Under the pieces are notes generated by a model. The model saw nothing but the letters and a program-made list of their open reading frames with translations, did no database searches and was not told the DNA's origin. A stretch of 64,000 bases of DNA, taken from NCBI GenBank assembly GCA_023159155.1, contig JAJNNX010000041.1, positions 248,001 through 312,000 on the forward strand, written 5' to 3'. The translations under genes and the position numbers were made by a program. Positions within the stretch are counted from its first letter, which is position 1. Each line of letters opens with the position of its first letter. The stretch comes from Ustulina deusta. Taxonomy: Eukaryota > Ascomycota > Sordariomycetes > Xylariales > Xylariaceae. Of this stretch, positions 33,601-45,329 are shown piece by piece.

Positions 33601-34242
33601 GGTGCGGTGCGGTGCAGCTTACTTACATACATCACTACATACAAAGCGGCGCGAAAAGGGGAAAAAAAAAAGAAAGAAAGGTGTTGGAGGGGTCCGTTCG
33701 TCAATTCTCCAATCCCAGTCACCAGTTCCCGCAACCTGCTGAGCACTGCACGTGTCGGAAGACAGGAAATCGGTTGATCTTGTCTGAATAGAGACCATCC
33801 AGCTGCATCGACGAGGCATCGCAAGGGCTGAGCGCAGAGCAGGAAGCAGGTGGGTTAGTGGATGTCTCTCTTCCCTTCCCTTCCCTTCCCTTACCGAAGT
33901 CCCCGTCTCCGGGTATCAATGGCCAGCCAGCAACTGGCAATAGCCAATTTACCGTTAATTGCGGCCTCTCCCTGCTTGCTTTATTTTGATTAACGGTTGA
34001 GACTTTCCTTCCTGCCCGACGCCTATTTTGTTGCCCGTTTCTCGAACCACGACCTCTACTCCAACTCCTTTTTGTACCACATTAACAGCGTCCACTGTGT
34101 TGTTTCTGCACCCCCGGGTTTTTTGGTCGGTTTTGGAAAAGTATAGCCGTGTTTGCTGATTCTCCTCCTGGCACATCAGTTACTTCTCCTCATATACCCT
34201 CGCGTCTGAACCGAAACCTGCCGGCAACTCCGACCTACAACC
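30683..34242. other. 3.5 kb gene-free region
   Basis: Long stretch without recognisable genes on either strand. It holds many TACCTA/TAGGTA words, TATATA clusters near 32395-32420, a TTTA repeat near 32970, and a CCCTT repeat at 33871-33892 within the presumed leader of the Ser-rich gene. Open frames such as 32999-33439 have no protein-like features. Confidence 0.45.
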
Positions 34243-35346
34243 ATGACTCTCACGCAGACCGCCGCTATCAAGAGCAATCAAGAAAAGAACCAGCCTCTTG
34301 GTTTGGGTGACCGTTCGCCTTCAACCGGCACCCCCATACCCACGCTGATCGAATCCACCTCGAAGCAACCCGAACACGAGACCGGGAAGGGTGCACATAA
34401 GCCGAAGAAACGGGGTTTGTTTGGGCTCGGTAAGAAGAGACACGAAGACAAGACGTCCACACAGACTCCCTCGAAAATGGAATCGACACTCGTCAACCCG
34501 CCAAGTACAGTGAGCAGAGACACAACGAAATCATCCACAACGTCCCCGGCGCCCCTCGAGAGCCCTAAAATAACGCCTTCCTCCCCAGGCCGGCGACTGC
34601 ATTCCTCGTCCCCACGGATGACTTCTCCGGCCGGGTCGCAGATATTTGAGCGAGACGTGCAAGAGAGTGCTCTCCTGCCCACTTCACCCGCCATCCCATC
34701 CCATATACAAACAGAGAACCATATCCCACCTGTTCTAGATGCTTCTTCAGAAGCTATCACCGATGACCACCTCGATCCCGACACGGTCGAAATCGTCACA
34801 CACGTCTCCCATCAACCAGCCGCCGTCACCGTGGCTGGCGCCTCACTCTACGAGAGCATCTCCAGCTCGTGGACAGAAGACCTGGCCGCCCTCTCGGACA
34901 GGGAAGAATCCGCCTCAAACTACGGGTCCTTAGACTCGACTGATGTGCGGCGTTTAAGCTTCATCTCGTTTGCTGATGTCGTGCAAGCCGAACAAGGCCC
35001 CCCTGGACTAGCCACGGGAAGCCGAGATTCGATGCATCTAGCCGGTTTGACATCTTTAGCCTCCATGGGCGTCAACCGTTCGCCCTCGCCGATAAGGTCT
35101 CCGGTATCCTCACAAGCACCAGAGACGTCGCCGCCAAACAGTAAATCCGGGTCGGTCAAGGGATTTAGCTTGTCGCCTGCCAGGAAGCCGCTGGGCAGCC
35201 CAACCTCGACCGAATACAATTTGGTCCTAACCACCGGCGAGTTAGCGATCGAGACGATGTCCCAAGCGCTGAGACGCACAGGTAGCACCGACCTCAGCGC
35301 GGCACGGAGTCATCCGATTAGTCCCATCGAGGGGCCGTCCCGGTAA
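34243..35346 (+). CDS. Ser/Pro-rich low-complexity protein, function unknown
   Basis: A single-exon 367-aa protein, largely disordered: rich in Ser, Thr and Pro, with many SP and TP sites such as SPRMTSPAGS and PSPIRSPVSS, which suggests proline-directed phosphorylation. A basic patch HKPKKRGLFGLGKKRHEDK lies near residue 50. Two segments look constrained rather than low-complexity: RRLSFISFADVVQAEQ near 245 and STEYNLVLTTGELAIETMSQALRRTGST near 335. I have seen such architecture in conserved ascomycete proteins without assigned function, but I do not recognise a named family. The long pyrimidine-rich leader suggests regulated transcription. Confidence 0.75.
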   Translation: MTLTQTAAIKSNQEKNQPLGLGDRSPSTGTPIPTLIESTSKQPEHETGKGAHKPKKRGLFGLGKKRHEDKTSTQTPSKMESTLVNPPSTVSRDTTKSSTTSPAPLESPKITPSSPGRRLHSSSPRMTSPAGSQIFERDVQESALLPTSPAIPSHIQTENHIPPVLDASSEAITDDHLDPDTVEIVTHVSHQPAAVTVAGASLYESISSSWTEDLAALSDREESASNYGSLDSTDVRRLSFISFADVVQAEQGPPGLATGSRDSMHLAGLTSLASMGVNRSPSPIRSPVSSQAPETSPPNSKSGSVKGFSLSPARKPLGSPTSTEYNLVLTTGELAIETMSQALRRTGSTDLSAARSHPISPIEGPSR

Positions 35347-38300
35347 TTCTCTCCTTAAATTGTGTGTTTTATAGATGTCACAATGAAGCTAGCTGGAGTT
35401 GAGGTGTTGCTCCTATTGTGTACAAACGGCACCAAAATGCCTGCATGCCACACGGGCTTATACGTATTTGCGGTATCATCGACCAAATGTTTTGGGAACA
35501 GACTCTTCACGCTATTCATCCGCTCCCCCATCGATTTTTTTCTTCCCTTCTACTTTGAGATAACCCATGGATACCGTTTGATAGCCGTGCTTTACTTTTC
35601 TACTCACCGCCGCCCCTATTGCTATGAATTCTTTATTGATGGGAGAGTAAAGCGTTTGGCAGGGGGTTTCGTCGTTTGTTATTGGCCATTCTCCTCTTGG
35701 GCAAAGAAATGGATGGACGGAGTTGGAAGACTAAGTAGCGGCATGGTTTCTTCTTCTTCCCTTCTTTTAACTTTGCTCCTTTTTATGTTTTCATTGTCAG
35801 GCAAAACCTTTCCACCTTCGTACATGATTTGCTCTTTACGGGGGTGGAAGGTATGGGGTCAGCGACGAGATGAGAGAAAGGAACAACGGTGCCGCGGGGC
35901 TGCCCTTCGCGTTACTTGCTAAGAGGGACGGGGAACAACGTCCGGGTGGACTAGACTGCGATGCTGGGCTCAATTAAATTGAGATTGCTGGTGAGGTGAG
36001 TTGAGGTGATGAGATGAGATGAAATTCTTGGTGGAGCAGACTCATGATAGGTAATATGTCCCGTCTCATCAATTTAAAACTTGATTCCCCCTTCTGCGGA
36101 TTTGAAAATTCTTCTACTCTTATAGATAGTATCATCATTGAACGCATACACCTCAAGCCTGCACGTACCGCGACATTGAACCTAGAGGATGCAAAAGCGC
36201 TGGCAGATGAGTCCAAGATAATAATAGCATATTCCTTATATATCAAGAAGAACCCAAGTCCGATTCATTCAGTTCATTGTAGGTGCAAGAGAGACTTATA
36301 ACTCGCCGGGCATTTGTAGTATAATTAGGGTGAACAAACACATCTTTGTGAGGTATTAGTTATCTAGGCTATGTTGTACCTACAGGGTTGTTTATTATTA
36401 TCTATGTTTAGATTCTCTCATCTGATTAATCGATCTTTCCCCAGCCTTACAGTTAGTCCACTTCGAATCTGCTGCTTATAGGTATCACTCTTTGGTTTCA
36501 TCAAGACTGGGATATATGCGTGACATGCGTGTTAGGCTCATTCACTTTTTTTATTATTTTTTTATTATTTTTTTGGAAATACCTACGTGTATGAAAGCTG
36601 CTTTGGGGAAGATGATTAGAGGCGGAGTTTTGGGGGCCGGTTTTGGCGAGCTTGGATGTTGATCCCGGTGGCGTAGTGTCTGTACGGCGTCTGGATATGT
36701 TCCTGCCGAGTGGTAAAGGATTCGGTAGAGTGGTAGTCTACCAGGTTGGTGAGGCGTAGTTACCTAGGTAGGCAGGTAACTTAAGTGTCTACATGTAGCG
36801 TGGCGCTTGGATAGGAGAACATCGACTTGCTCCGACCCCAGGACGTCTGTATCGAGCAGCATATGGGCCTGGAGGTCTTTGACAAGAGTGACTTCACGTA
36901 TTCGTGGGATACATGTGTCGAGTCTCCTATCCCTTTGACGACTACACTACACTATAGGGGAGCTCGTCAGCGGATCTCAACATTCGAGCAATGTCGGGGG
37001 ACCCAGATGCTGTTTCCGAGGGGTTTAGAACGGCAGTTGCGCTGGGCTTTGGCTGACTGCATTAGGTATGTAGCTATTCTCGTAATGTACCTAACTTGCT
37101 GTCGTGAAGAGGATATGTACAGTCCTTCCAGGTTCAATTTGTTTCATCAGAAATTATCCTAATTTGCCCCAGTGGATCCTTTTTATATCCCCTGGCCCCC
37201 CCCTTAGTGTAGTTAATTTGTTCGATCGACGGTGACCTTAATTACCCCCTAGAAACATACTGCGTACACACGCAAAGTGTAGTTAGAGTGTTCGGTGCGG
37301 AAGTTCGCCGTGTCTCACGAGGGAGGAGATGAGATTGCGCCATGGATAAATGTGGACGGGTTAGTGTAGCTTTGGAATTTCAAGCTTTTCTTCAATCTAC
37401 TTATTTAGTATCCTTGGCTATAGCATAGATAATTGAAAGTAGGTACCTAAGTAATGTCTCACGCGATACACACTACACTAACTAGATATGTGTGGAACGG
37501 GTACGCATAGTCGTCAGCAGGAATCCTTGAGGGGCTGAAAACTGCCTACCTACCTACCTAACCTACAATACATATGTACTGTATGTAGGACAAGTACCTA
37601 GTAAAGACAACATGTCCCCTTTCTATAACTACCGTTTGTATCCTCGTCTGTTTTAAGTAAAGGGTTAGTGTTAAGCTGATAATCGGGCAATATTGCGGTT
37701 TAGGGATCGACCCAAAATATTCGATCTCAATTAGGAAGTTTAAAATCTCCTCAATAGCTACAGTAGGGAGGTAGCTTACTGCTGCGACAACATGGGGCGA
37801 TCGGTAGCTTCAGATGGTTCCTCGTTGCGTAGGTATACGTCGTGACTTCGGTGTCGCGTATCGCTACCTACTTCGTCTGCCATTAAGCGAAGCCCATTAG
37901 CGTCTCTATGCGGAGTGTAGTGCGCTGAATGGTAAATTTTGCTCGATATTTACTTACTTTCAAGGATGCTTTTGTCGATGCGCCATCCCGGGCATTAGAA
38001 CGGTGTCTCGGCCCGCACCGCCCGTCGTCAACTCACACATGCAATCACTGTTATTATGTAGCACTCGTTCTAGGCAGTCGGTACCTACCTACCTAGCCCT
38101 ACGCATATTACGGCGCGAGGATGAGGGGGACGGAAAGATAAAGTTCTCATCGCATCAATTGTTGGTCACCGAACCCGGCCGGCTGGGTCGCCATCTAACC
38201 TCCCACTGCTCTTGGTATCGGGGGATGTAGATCACGGTGCAGAATACAGTAAGCAAGACACACTACGATTCGGAACAATGAGCTTCATATACATAACTCT

Positions 38301-41300
38301 GGTCTCTGCGAGAAACCTCAGGCCACATCTGGTGTAGTGGCTGGAGAATGCTTGTCAGTTGGACATAAGGTGGCGCTCAGCCCGCAACAAAAAGTTACTC
38401 GCCGCGCTTACACTCCAAGTACAGCTCTCGGCTAGGGGGCGACTAGTCTAGCCTCAGCGCGTTGTGGGCCCCGATGGCGAGAGTTAGTCCGAGCTCCGGA
38501 CATCATGGACAAAAGGGATCATGGTGCTCCGTATTTTTTTTGTCCATCCCATCCGCTGGATCCTCCAGCGCCGAAACGCTACCGCATGCGGAGCGGATCG
38601 TCTGCCCGCTTGACATATGGAAGTATGGAAGATGCTATTGTCTAACCTAGTCTATGCCTCGGTAGTGTGTTATGCCATGCTTTGTTCACATCTCGGCATC
38701 GCCCAACAAAAGAGATACGGATCATCCTTCTCGATCGAGCTAGCCATAATGAGGATTCACGCGCTTCTCACCGCAAATACAAGGAGTCAATCAGCAGCCC
38801 TGTCGTTATACAATAAGAATGGCTATTTGAAATAGAGTTCGCATATGGGGTTCTGATATGGGGGAGCCAGTGGAGGCAGATGTCTATCTGGGCTGATACC
38901 TACGCTATCATACGAGAGCCCAGTGGGAGGAGATCGACGATGAGAGGGTCAGAGGGTCAGGCACTGGATAATAATAGAATCCTATGATATGGTACACTAC
39001 ACAAGCACGCTAGCCTAGTGTACCATTGAAGCGCATTTCGACGCTGTACACGTGTAGCTCTGCGTCTTTCTAGAAGGAGACCCATCTGGTGGATGTTAGC
39101 TGTGGTGCCAACGTCCCAGCAGACTGGATGCGCTGGATGTCCAAAGTGCGGTACCCTACCTAACTTATTCGGGCCTTCATTCTAGACCTGTGCTACAGCT
39201 AATTCTCTCGAAATTGAATGACATGGCTAGAAACGTGGCTAAATTCATCTTCTTGAACACTTCCCATTCAATCCACAATATAGGAGGGAGTGTGCAGTTG
39301 CAGCCTTGGATATTGTACGTAGTAGAGGTAGTGTAATGGTCATTTGTTTCAGAACAACAGATCAGGCTTCTCAGGTCCACATCTCCTGCACTGAATCCCA
39401 AAGCAGAGCGAGCCCTGGTACCGAGGTTAGCGTAGTTGATTGCATGCCATGCTGGGAAATGAATATTGGTGCTGTTTCGTTTTTCTGATCGTGGCGTGAG
39501 TCATGGTATATCTATAGATAGTCAGGCTGGCGTTGGTTGTATGGTTCTATTCGCTTTGCTCAGCTGCATGGGGGCCTGAGCAGAGATCAAGGTGATATTA
39601 GACGTACGAGTCACAAAGGTGACGGAAGAGCAAGTTGGTTTTGATGATTATTAGTTACGACTATAATGGAGTACATAGCGCGTCTCTGATGGTCGTGACT
39701 AATTGTGAAGCGAGGCGGTGGCAATTCCGAAATCGCCAAGGCGTAAGTAAGAAATCGGCCTGGTCACTTGACTTATCAGACATGTCGGCCGTCCTCAGCT
39801 TACACAAGGCTGGTTGGCGTAGGATTTGGAGTCGTCACGAATCCGGGATACCACGTTACGGACTCTGTCGCTTCATACTTATAGAGTTAAAGAGCAGGCG
39901 GGTGTACTTCGACCAGTCTAGGTACTCCGTTTTGTGAGGTAAGCTGGGTAGCGCGCTTTAGTGTACCCGCTTTCTGGTGTACAGGATCCCTGATAGGCGT
40001 TATTGCGTGAGACATTATGGGAGAACAATATCTTTTGGTCCCAAACATCAGTCTGGCTTACTTACTACCTGGGTAAGGTTTGTTACCTGTTACGCAATAC
40101 CTATTCATGAGTATATATAAATATATATATGGCAGTGTGCTCCATTGTGCTGGAATCGTTGCTGGGTATACATACATACAGTACATTGTAAGTGCCAATT
40201 AGCATCGTCTGCCTAACCTTTTGCAACCTAGGGCAGACTTAGGGTCTCTACCTTTCTAATTCTTCCGTACCAACGATCGTCTAGTAGGTACCTAATATGT
40301 CATCAGCATCCTGCCTGCATCTATATCCGCCATTTTCCATTCCACCGATGTGTAGCCGTGGCTCGACTACTACCTAGTAGGTGCACTTTACCGTGCATGG
40401 TTAAGACTGGTCAATAGCTGCAGCCTACCGACACACGTTACCTCAGTTCTGCTAGCAAATGCTGACTGCCTACATCCATCTGTAGGTATTCTAGAACAAA
40501 CCGCCCGTCTGACTAGGTACCTACCTATCTTTCATCTTGAAACATCACCCATAGGTACCTAAGCACAGGTACTTACCTAAGCATACTTACCTACCCAGTG
40601 GACACTCCCTGGTAGTACTTAGTAGGTCTCCTTATATGTGCACCTCAACTCACGTACCTCCAGCACACCTCTACAGGCAACCTAGTGTATAGTGTAGGGA
40701 GATAGTAGTACTCCGCACTTCACTGCCTCGTACTACCTACCTAATCTTCCCTCCCACTACTACGTCTCCAGAGGTACTTACTATTCTAGAGTACCTATAC
40801 CTACCTAGACGATACCTCGTATTACCTAAGTACCTACACTACTACCCCGTCCATACATCATCGAGACGGGACCGGAAATCAAGTCAAACCCCGACTCTCT
40901 CTCGTCGATTGGTCTGCCTCTCGCAGCTGCCTGCACATATTATCCCGAACTTCGCTGCCCGCATACCATCCAACGAGTTATCTTGCGACTACCGCCCCTC
41001 TGTCTCCCACGCCCTCCCAGACCCCCGAGTGCGAGCCTGGCTGGACACTGCCCACTCGCACCGCCCATTCCCGCTGTCCGCCGCCCAGCCACGGCCACGG
41101 CCACGGCCACCTCACGCGCCGCTTGATTGTCGAATAGGTCCTCGCAGCCTGCTTCGACCTCCTGCAACCCACCCCTGGCTTGTGCTGCTCCACGTGTTGT
41201 GCGCCGACGAGTAGGCTTGGATGTCCCGGAACTGTGCCCTCGCTTCCCTCACCCGCAGCTCGAGTCTCCATTTTCTAGACACCTTCTAGATCGCTGCCGT

Positions 41301-41540
41301 ATCATGCGCCGGCGTTTCCAATCATCCGCCCAACTTTTTGCCTTGCGCCCTGAACTCAATCAACTGGTTGTCCTGGATGCGCCACCTCAATGACTGGCGT
41401 CAAAGTCTGCACTACAAACTACGTATCGCGGCTGGACAACGAAGTGCATCGCCGCTGTACCCGCGCATACACTGCAATAACCACCCTCCAAGCCCGCGAG
41501 AAGCTGGACGGCACCCAAATGTCCATCCTTAGCAGAAAAC
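35347..41540. other. 6.2 kb gene-free region
   Basis: No recognisable gene on either strand. The first kilobase is probably 3' sequence of the Ser-rich gene. The part after 40180 is dense in CCTACCTA/TAGGTACC words and turns GC- and C-rich after 40860, as expected of a long promoter and 5' leader for the RasGAP gene, with several upstream ATGs. Random frames (35362-35922, 36827-37162) show no family. Confidence 0.45.
40500..40850. repeat. cluster of TACCTACC / GGTACCTA words
   Basis: Short words built on TACC and its complement recur densely here. The same words appear at the window start, at 19575-19675, at 36758-36780 and at 37545-37560. They look like a dispersed low-complexity component of this genome rather than a single element. 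Confidence 0.6.
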
Positions 41541-44500
41541 ATGCCGCCGAACCGAGAATTGAGTGGCCTTCTCCCGCCCGGAATGGACGACACGATGCGC
41601 ACCAATCGAGATAGCAGCCCGTCAGAGTGGTCCCAGAGCACGGCGGGAGACGCAATGACGCACCGCTCGAGTAGGATACCTAGTGGTAATAGTACTCGCG
41701 CAAGTCTTGAGCCTAGTTCCCTAATTCATGGTTCGATCCGCGCTATTACACCTGATCCAGCAGAGAACGGCCTGGAATCACTTGATACGAATTTCCCTCC
41801 AGTAACCCGAGGCTTGGGCGCCATATCTCCCCAACAGAGCTCACCTAGGTCCATCCGAGGAGCAGAAAGAAGAAGGCAAGGAATCGTGTTTCAAGACGAG
41901 GCCTTTGGCGCCTCCTTCGACAGCTCCTCGTCGAGCCCACCTTCTCACCAGGGAGGGCCTAGGCCACGTACGCGCACTCTGGACGAGGCGCTGGCGCTGC
42001 GACAGGCGTCGACTAGAGGCCCTACCGAGATTCGAAATAGGATGGGATCGTTCTCCTCGTCTACCTCGCAGCCGCTGACTGAGAGTGACGTTCGTCCTCC
42101 GCCTACCGTGCCAGAATCCGCCACATATGGATCTAGAATAACTTCACGGCCACCAGACATAAGAACCTCAGCCGCGCCAAGCAAGGACAGGAGGCCGAAT
42201 AACAACCGCCTAGCTAAACGCGCCTCCCCTCGTCCAACTTCCCCTATGCTCTCCCCGCCATCAGTAGACTCGCTTCTTCTTCCCATACCGACGGATGATG
42301 CGAATCGAATGTTATCATTGATGAAGAGGTTATGCGGCCGTATGAAGGGTGAGGTTGAGTATCAGAGTGACCCCAGCGCCCCGTGGTATGAGGGGATCTT
42401 CTATATCGATGAAGACAAGGGCAGTCTAATGTTTGATTCGGGTCATAACGGTCCTTTTCATATCACGATTATTGGGGATTTGCGCGGATGCCAGGTCCAC
42501 CCATGTAAAGCCCCTGACGATGGCCTGAGATGCCTTGAACTCTCTAGCATAAGAATGGGCGTGGAAATTATTTTTCGACCTCTCAGCCCTGATGAGATTG
42601 ATCTTTGGCTTGCAAGTTTGCTTTGCTGGCAACAGATTCGACCGCCGGGGGCTCGGCTTAGGGGGCCTAGCTCCCCTGGACTCGGTCGGCCCTCAGAAGC
42701 AAGAAAAAGAGGTTCCTCGATGGGCACGCACGCCTCTAAAGATCCAGCTATTATCAAAGTTGGAAATGTGAAGTTGTGGGACAAAGGTGTCCCAACATCT
42801 CCGCGAGCTATCGTCAGACGTCCGTCCACTCGAGATCTCCGCTCTGGATCGACATCCTGGAGAAGGGTATCATGTATCTTGCAGGATAACGGAGAATTGA
42901 AGCTGATGACGGAAAATGATGTAACAGTGCTGTCTGTTATCGATCTCAGCCAACTTTCCCGGTCTGCTGTTCAGCAATTGGATAGATCTGTTCTGGAAGA
43001 GGACTTCTGTATTGCTGTCTTCCCTGTCTATTCCGCGACGTCAAAGCAACTCTCGATTTTTCGTCCTGTCTATCTCTCTCTCGATTCGAGGGTGCTCTTT
43101 GAAGTTTGGTTTGTTCTTTTGAGGGCATTTACCGTTCCTGAACTGTACGGAATTGAAGCGTCCACGCGCCAGATAACCGAAATACTCGATCACAACGCCA
43201 ATTTTGACGGACAACTGTTTCGAATTGAAAATTCCATCCAGGTCAAGGTAACGGAAGCTAAGTTACAACGAGCAGGAGCGTCATCAGAACAGCAGCACTC
43301 TCATCATCGGGAACGTGATCCCCTGATTGGACATTATTTAGCGGAAGTTGTCCTCGATGGCGAAGTACGGTTCCGCACAACGACACAAGCGGATACAAAG
43401 AACCCCTTCTGGCGAGAGACGGTGCAATTTTCCGAGCTGCCTGCCACTCTTCCATCCCTTTCAGTTGTTTTGAAGAGGCTAGATGGGAACCTTGATAGCT
43501 TGACTCATCAAGTCCAGGCTTCTTTAGGCTTACCTAAATCAGGAAACCTAACGGAGACCGTTTGTGGAGTTGTCGAGGTTCCTCTAGATAAGATAGAGAA
43601 GGGGAAGGATTATGAGGAATGGTATCCAGTGTACGATGAAAGACAAGAATCCGTGGGAAGCATGTTTATTAAGCTTGACCATACTGAGTTGATCGTACTC
43701 ACTACCAAAGACTACCAGCCCCTGTCCGAACTTTTACATCGGTTCAGTACCGGGCTGACAACCCAAATTACTCAATCGACGCCCGGTATGCTACGACGAC
43801 TCTCAGAAATATTTCTGAACATCTTTCAGGTTTCTGGTGCTGCCTGCGAGTGGCTTATGGCCTTGGTCGAAGATGAGATTGACGGCGTGGGAAACCGGAA
43901 TAGTATGAAGCGGCTTCGATTTAGTCGGCGAATGAAGTCAAACGAGTCCTCGAATTCTGCTAGCGAAAGAGAACAACTCGTTCGCGATATGAGCAAGAGT
44001 TTGACCGGGGAAGCCAATCTGCTCTTCCGTGGGAACACCCTTCTTACGCAAGCTCTTGAGTTTCACATGCGACGACTCGGCAAAGAGTACTTGGAAGATA
44101 TCTTAGGCGACAAGATTTTCGAGATAAATGAAATTAACCCAGATTGCGAGGTCGATCCAAGTAGGATTGAGAGAATAGAGGACTTACAACAGCATTGGAA
44201 GCTACTAATACAGTTGACTACCGAGTTGTGGGAAACCATTTCCACCTCTGCGACCAAGCTCCCGCTTGAACTTCGCAGCATCTTAAAGTATGTCCGAGCT
44301 GTCGCGGAAGATCGATATGGCGACTTTCTTCGCACCGTCAACTACACGAGCGTCTCCGGTTTTCTATTCCTTCGCTTCATCTGTCCAGCCATCCTAAACC
44401 CCAAGCTCTTCGGGCTTTTACGGGAGAACCCGCGTCCTCGAGCTCAACGCACACTGACACTCATTGCGAAGGGACTGCAGGCGCTTGCAAACCTGTCTAG

Positions 44501-45329
44501 CTTCGGAAAGAAAGAGAGCTGGATGGAGTATATGAACAGATTCTTGGGACATCACAGGCAGTCTTTTAAGAACTTCATTGACCAGCTTTGTTCTATCCCG
44601 TCGGACCGTTACCCTAATATAGTGCCGGCATCCTATTCTACACCTGTCATGATTCTAGGTCGGTTGTCACCACAAGGCCGTGAAGGATTCCCTTCGCTAC
44701 CATATCTCATTGACCACCAGAGAAACTATGCGGCTCTAGTCAAGCTATGGGTCGAGTCACACAATGCTTCCTCTGCCGACTCCCACGTATTCGAGGGTGA
44801 ATTGGGGGAGTTCCATACCCTCTGTGTAGGGTTGCAACATCGTTCAGACGAGTGTATGGCTCAGGTTGAGATGTTTCGAGCTAGTGAGGATGCGTCAGTG
44901 GTTACGGACGACTTGGCTGAAAATTTTGAGAAGGTTTCGCTGATTGGGTCTCTCAACCAAAGTTATGCGAGCAGCATGGTATGGGCAGAAAATGATCCGT
45001 ATCGACCCCCAGGCTCATCTGGAAGTGAAGCTGAGGCGGGCAAGGCAACTCAGCGCTCTTTTGTCCGCGACAGTGGCAACCTGCAGCAGCTGTCCGAAGG
45101 ACTGGATTTTAGTAACCCCATGGGAACCATACGTGCAAAAACCAAGGCTCGCAAAGAGACACGTAGATTCTTGAGTGGGCTCATCGGGAGTAAGAAGAGC
45201 AAAGAAGGTCCGATTTTCTCGTCAATGGTGCGTGAAAAAAATACGAGCAAGGGGGACAAAAGCAACAGAAGCATTCTTGGCAATTTCTCCGAGTCGCGGC
45301 AGCAAAACGACACTAATTCGAGGCACTAG
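41541..45329 (+). CDS. BUD2: Ras-family GTPase-activating protein, Bud2-like
   Basis: A 1262-aa single-exon GTPase-activating protein. The order is: disordered Ser/Pro-rich N-terminus (1-250); two PH-like segments (about 256-360 and 430-540); a C2-like domain near 595-700 (HYLAEVVLDGEVRFRTTTQADTKNPFWRE); then the RasGAP domain (about 800-1060). The arginine finger is expected at R830 in NLLFRGNTLLT, and the family signature FLRFICPAILNP lies near 942. The C-terminus is basic and Ser-rich. In yeast Bud2 activates GTP hydrolysis by Rsr1/Bud1 and links polarity to Cdc42; the same role here is inference. Size and C2-RasGAP order fit Bud2 better than the larger Ira/neurofibromin type. Confidence 0.88.
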   Translation: MPPNRELSGLLPPGMDDTMRTNRDSSPSEWSQSTAGDAMTHRSSRIPSGNSTRASLEPSSLIHGSIRAITPDPAENGLESLDTNFPPVTRGLGAISPQQSSPRSIRGAERRRQGIVFQDEAFGASFDSSSSSPPSHQGGPRPRTRTLDEALALRQASTRGPTEIRNRMGSFSSSTSQPLTESDVRPPPTVPESATYGSRITSRPPDIRTSAAPSKDRRPNNNRLAKRASPRPTSPMLSPPSVDSLLLPIPTDDANRMLSLMKRLCGRMKGEVEYQSDPSAPWYEGIFYIDEDKGSLMFDSGHNGPFHITIIGDLRGCQVHPCKAPDDGLRCLELSSIRMGVEIIFRPLSPDEIDLWLASLLCWQQIRPPGARLRGPSSPGLGRPSEARKRGSSMGTHASKDPAIIKVGNVKLWDKGVPTSPRAIVRRPSTRDLRSGSTSWRRVSCILQDNGELKLMTENDVTVLSVIDLSQLSRSAVQQLDRSVLEEDFCIAVFPVYSATSKQLSIFRPVYLSLDSRVLFEVWFVLLRAFTVPELYGIEASTRQITEILDHNANFDGQLFRIENSIQVKVTEAKLQRAGASSEQQHSHHRERDPLIGHYLAEVVLDGEVRFRTTTQADTKNPFWRETVQFSELPATLPSLSVVLKRLDGNLDSLTHQVQASLGLPKSGNLTETVCGVVEVPLDKIEKGKDYEEWYPVYDERQESVGSMFIKLDHTELIVLTTKDYQPLSELLHRFSTGLTTQITQSTPGMLRRLSEIFLNIFQVSGAACEWLMALVEDEIDGVGNRNSMKRLRFSRRMKSNESSNSASEREQLVRDMSKSLTGEANLLFRGNTLLTQALEFHMRRLGKEYLEDILGDKIFEINEINPDCEVDPSRIERIEDLQQHWKLLIQLTTELWETISTSATKLPLELRSILKYVRAVAEDRYGDFLRTVNYTSVSGFLFLRFICPAILNPKLFGLLRENPRPRAQRTLTLIAKGLQALANLSSFGKKESWMEYMNRFLGHHRQSFKNFIDQLCSIPSDRYPNIVPASYSTPVMILGRLSPQGREGFPSLPYLIDHQRNYAALVKLWVESHNASSADSHVFEGELGEFHTLCVGLQHRSDECMAQVEMFRASEDASVVTDDLAENFEKVSLIGSLNQSYASSMVWAENDPYRPPGSSGSEAEAGKATQRSFVRDSGNLQQLSEGLDFSNPMGTIRAKTKARKETRRFLSGLIGSKKSKEGPIFSSMVREKNTSKGDKSNRSILGNFSESRQQNDTNSRH

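Noticed and set aside
35362..35922. 186-codon plus-strand frame after the Ser-rich gene
   Set aside because: No start context, no family and T-rich composition; more likely 3' untranslated sequence.
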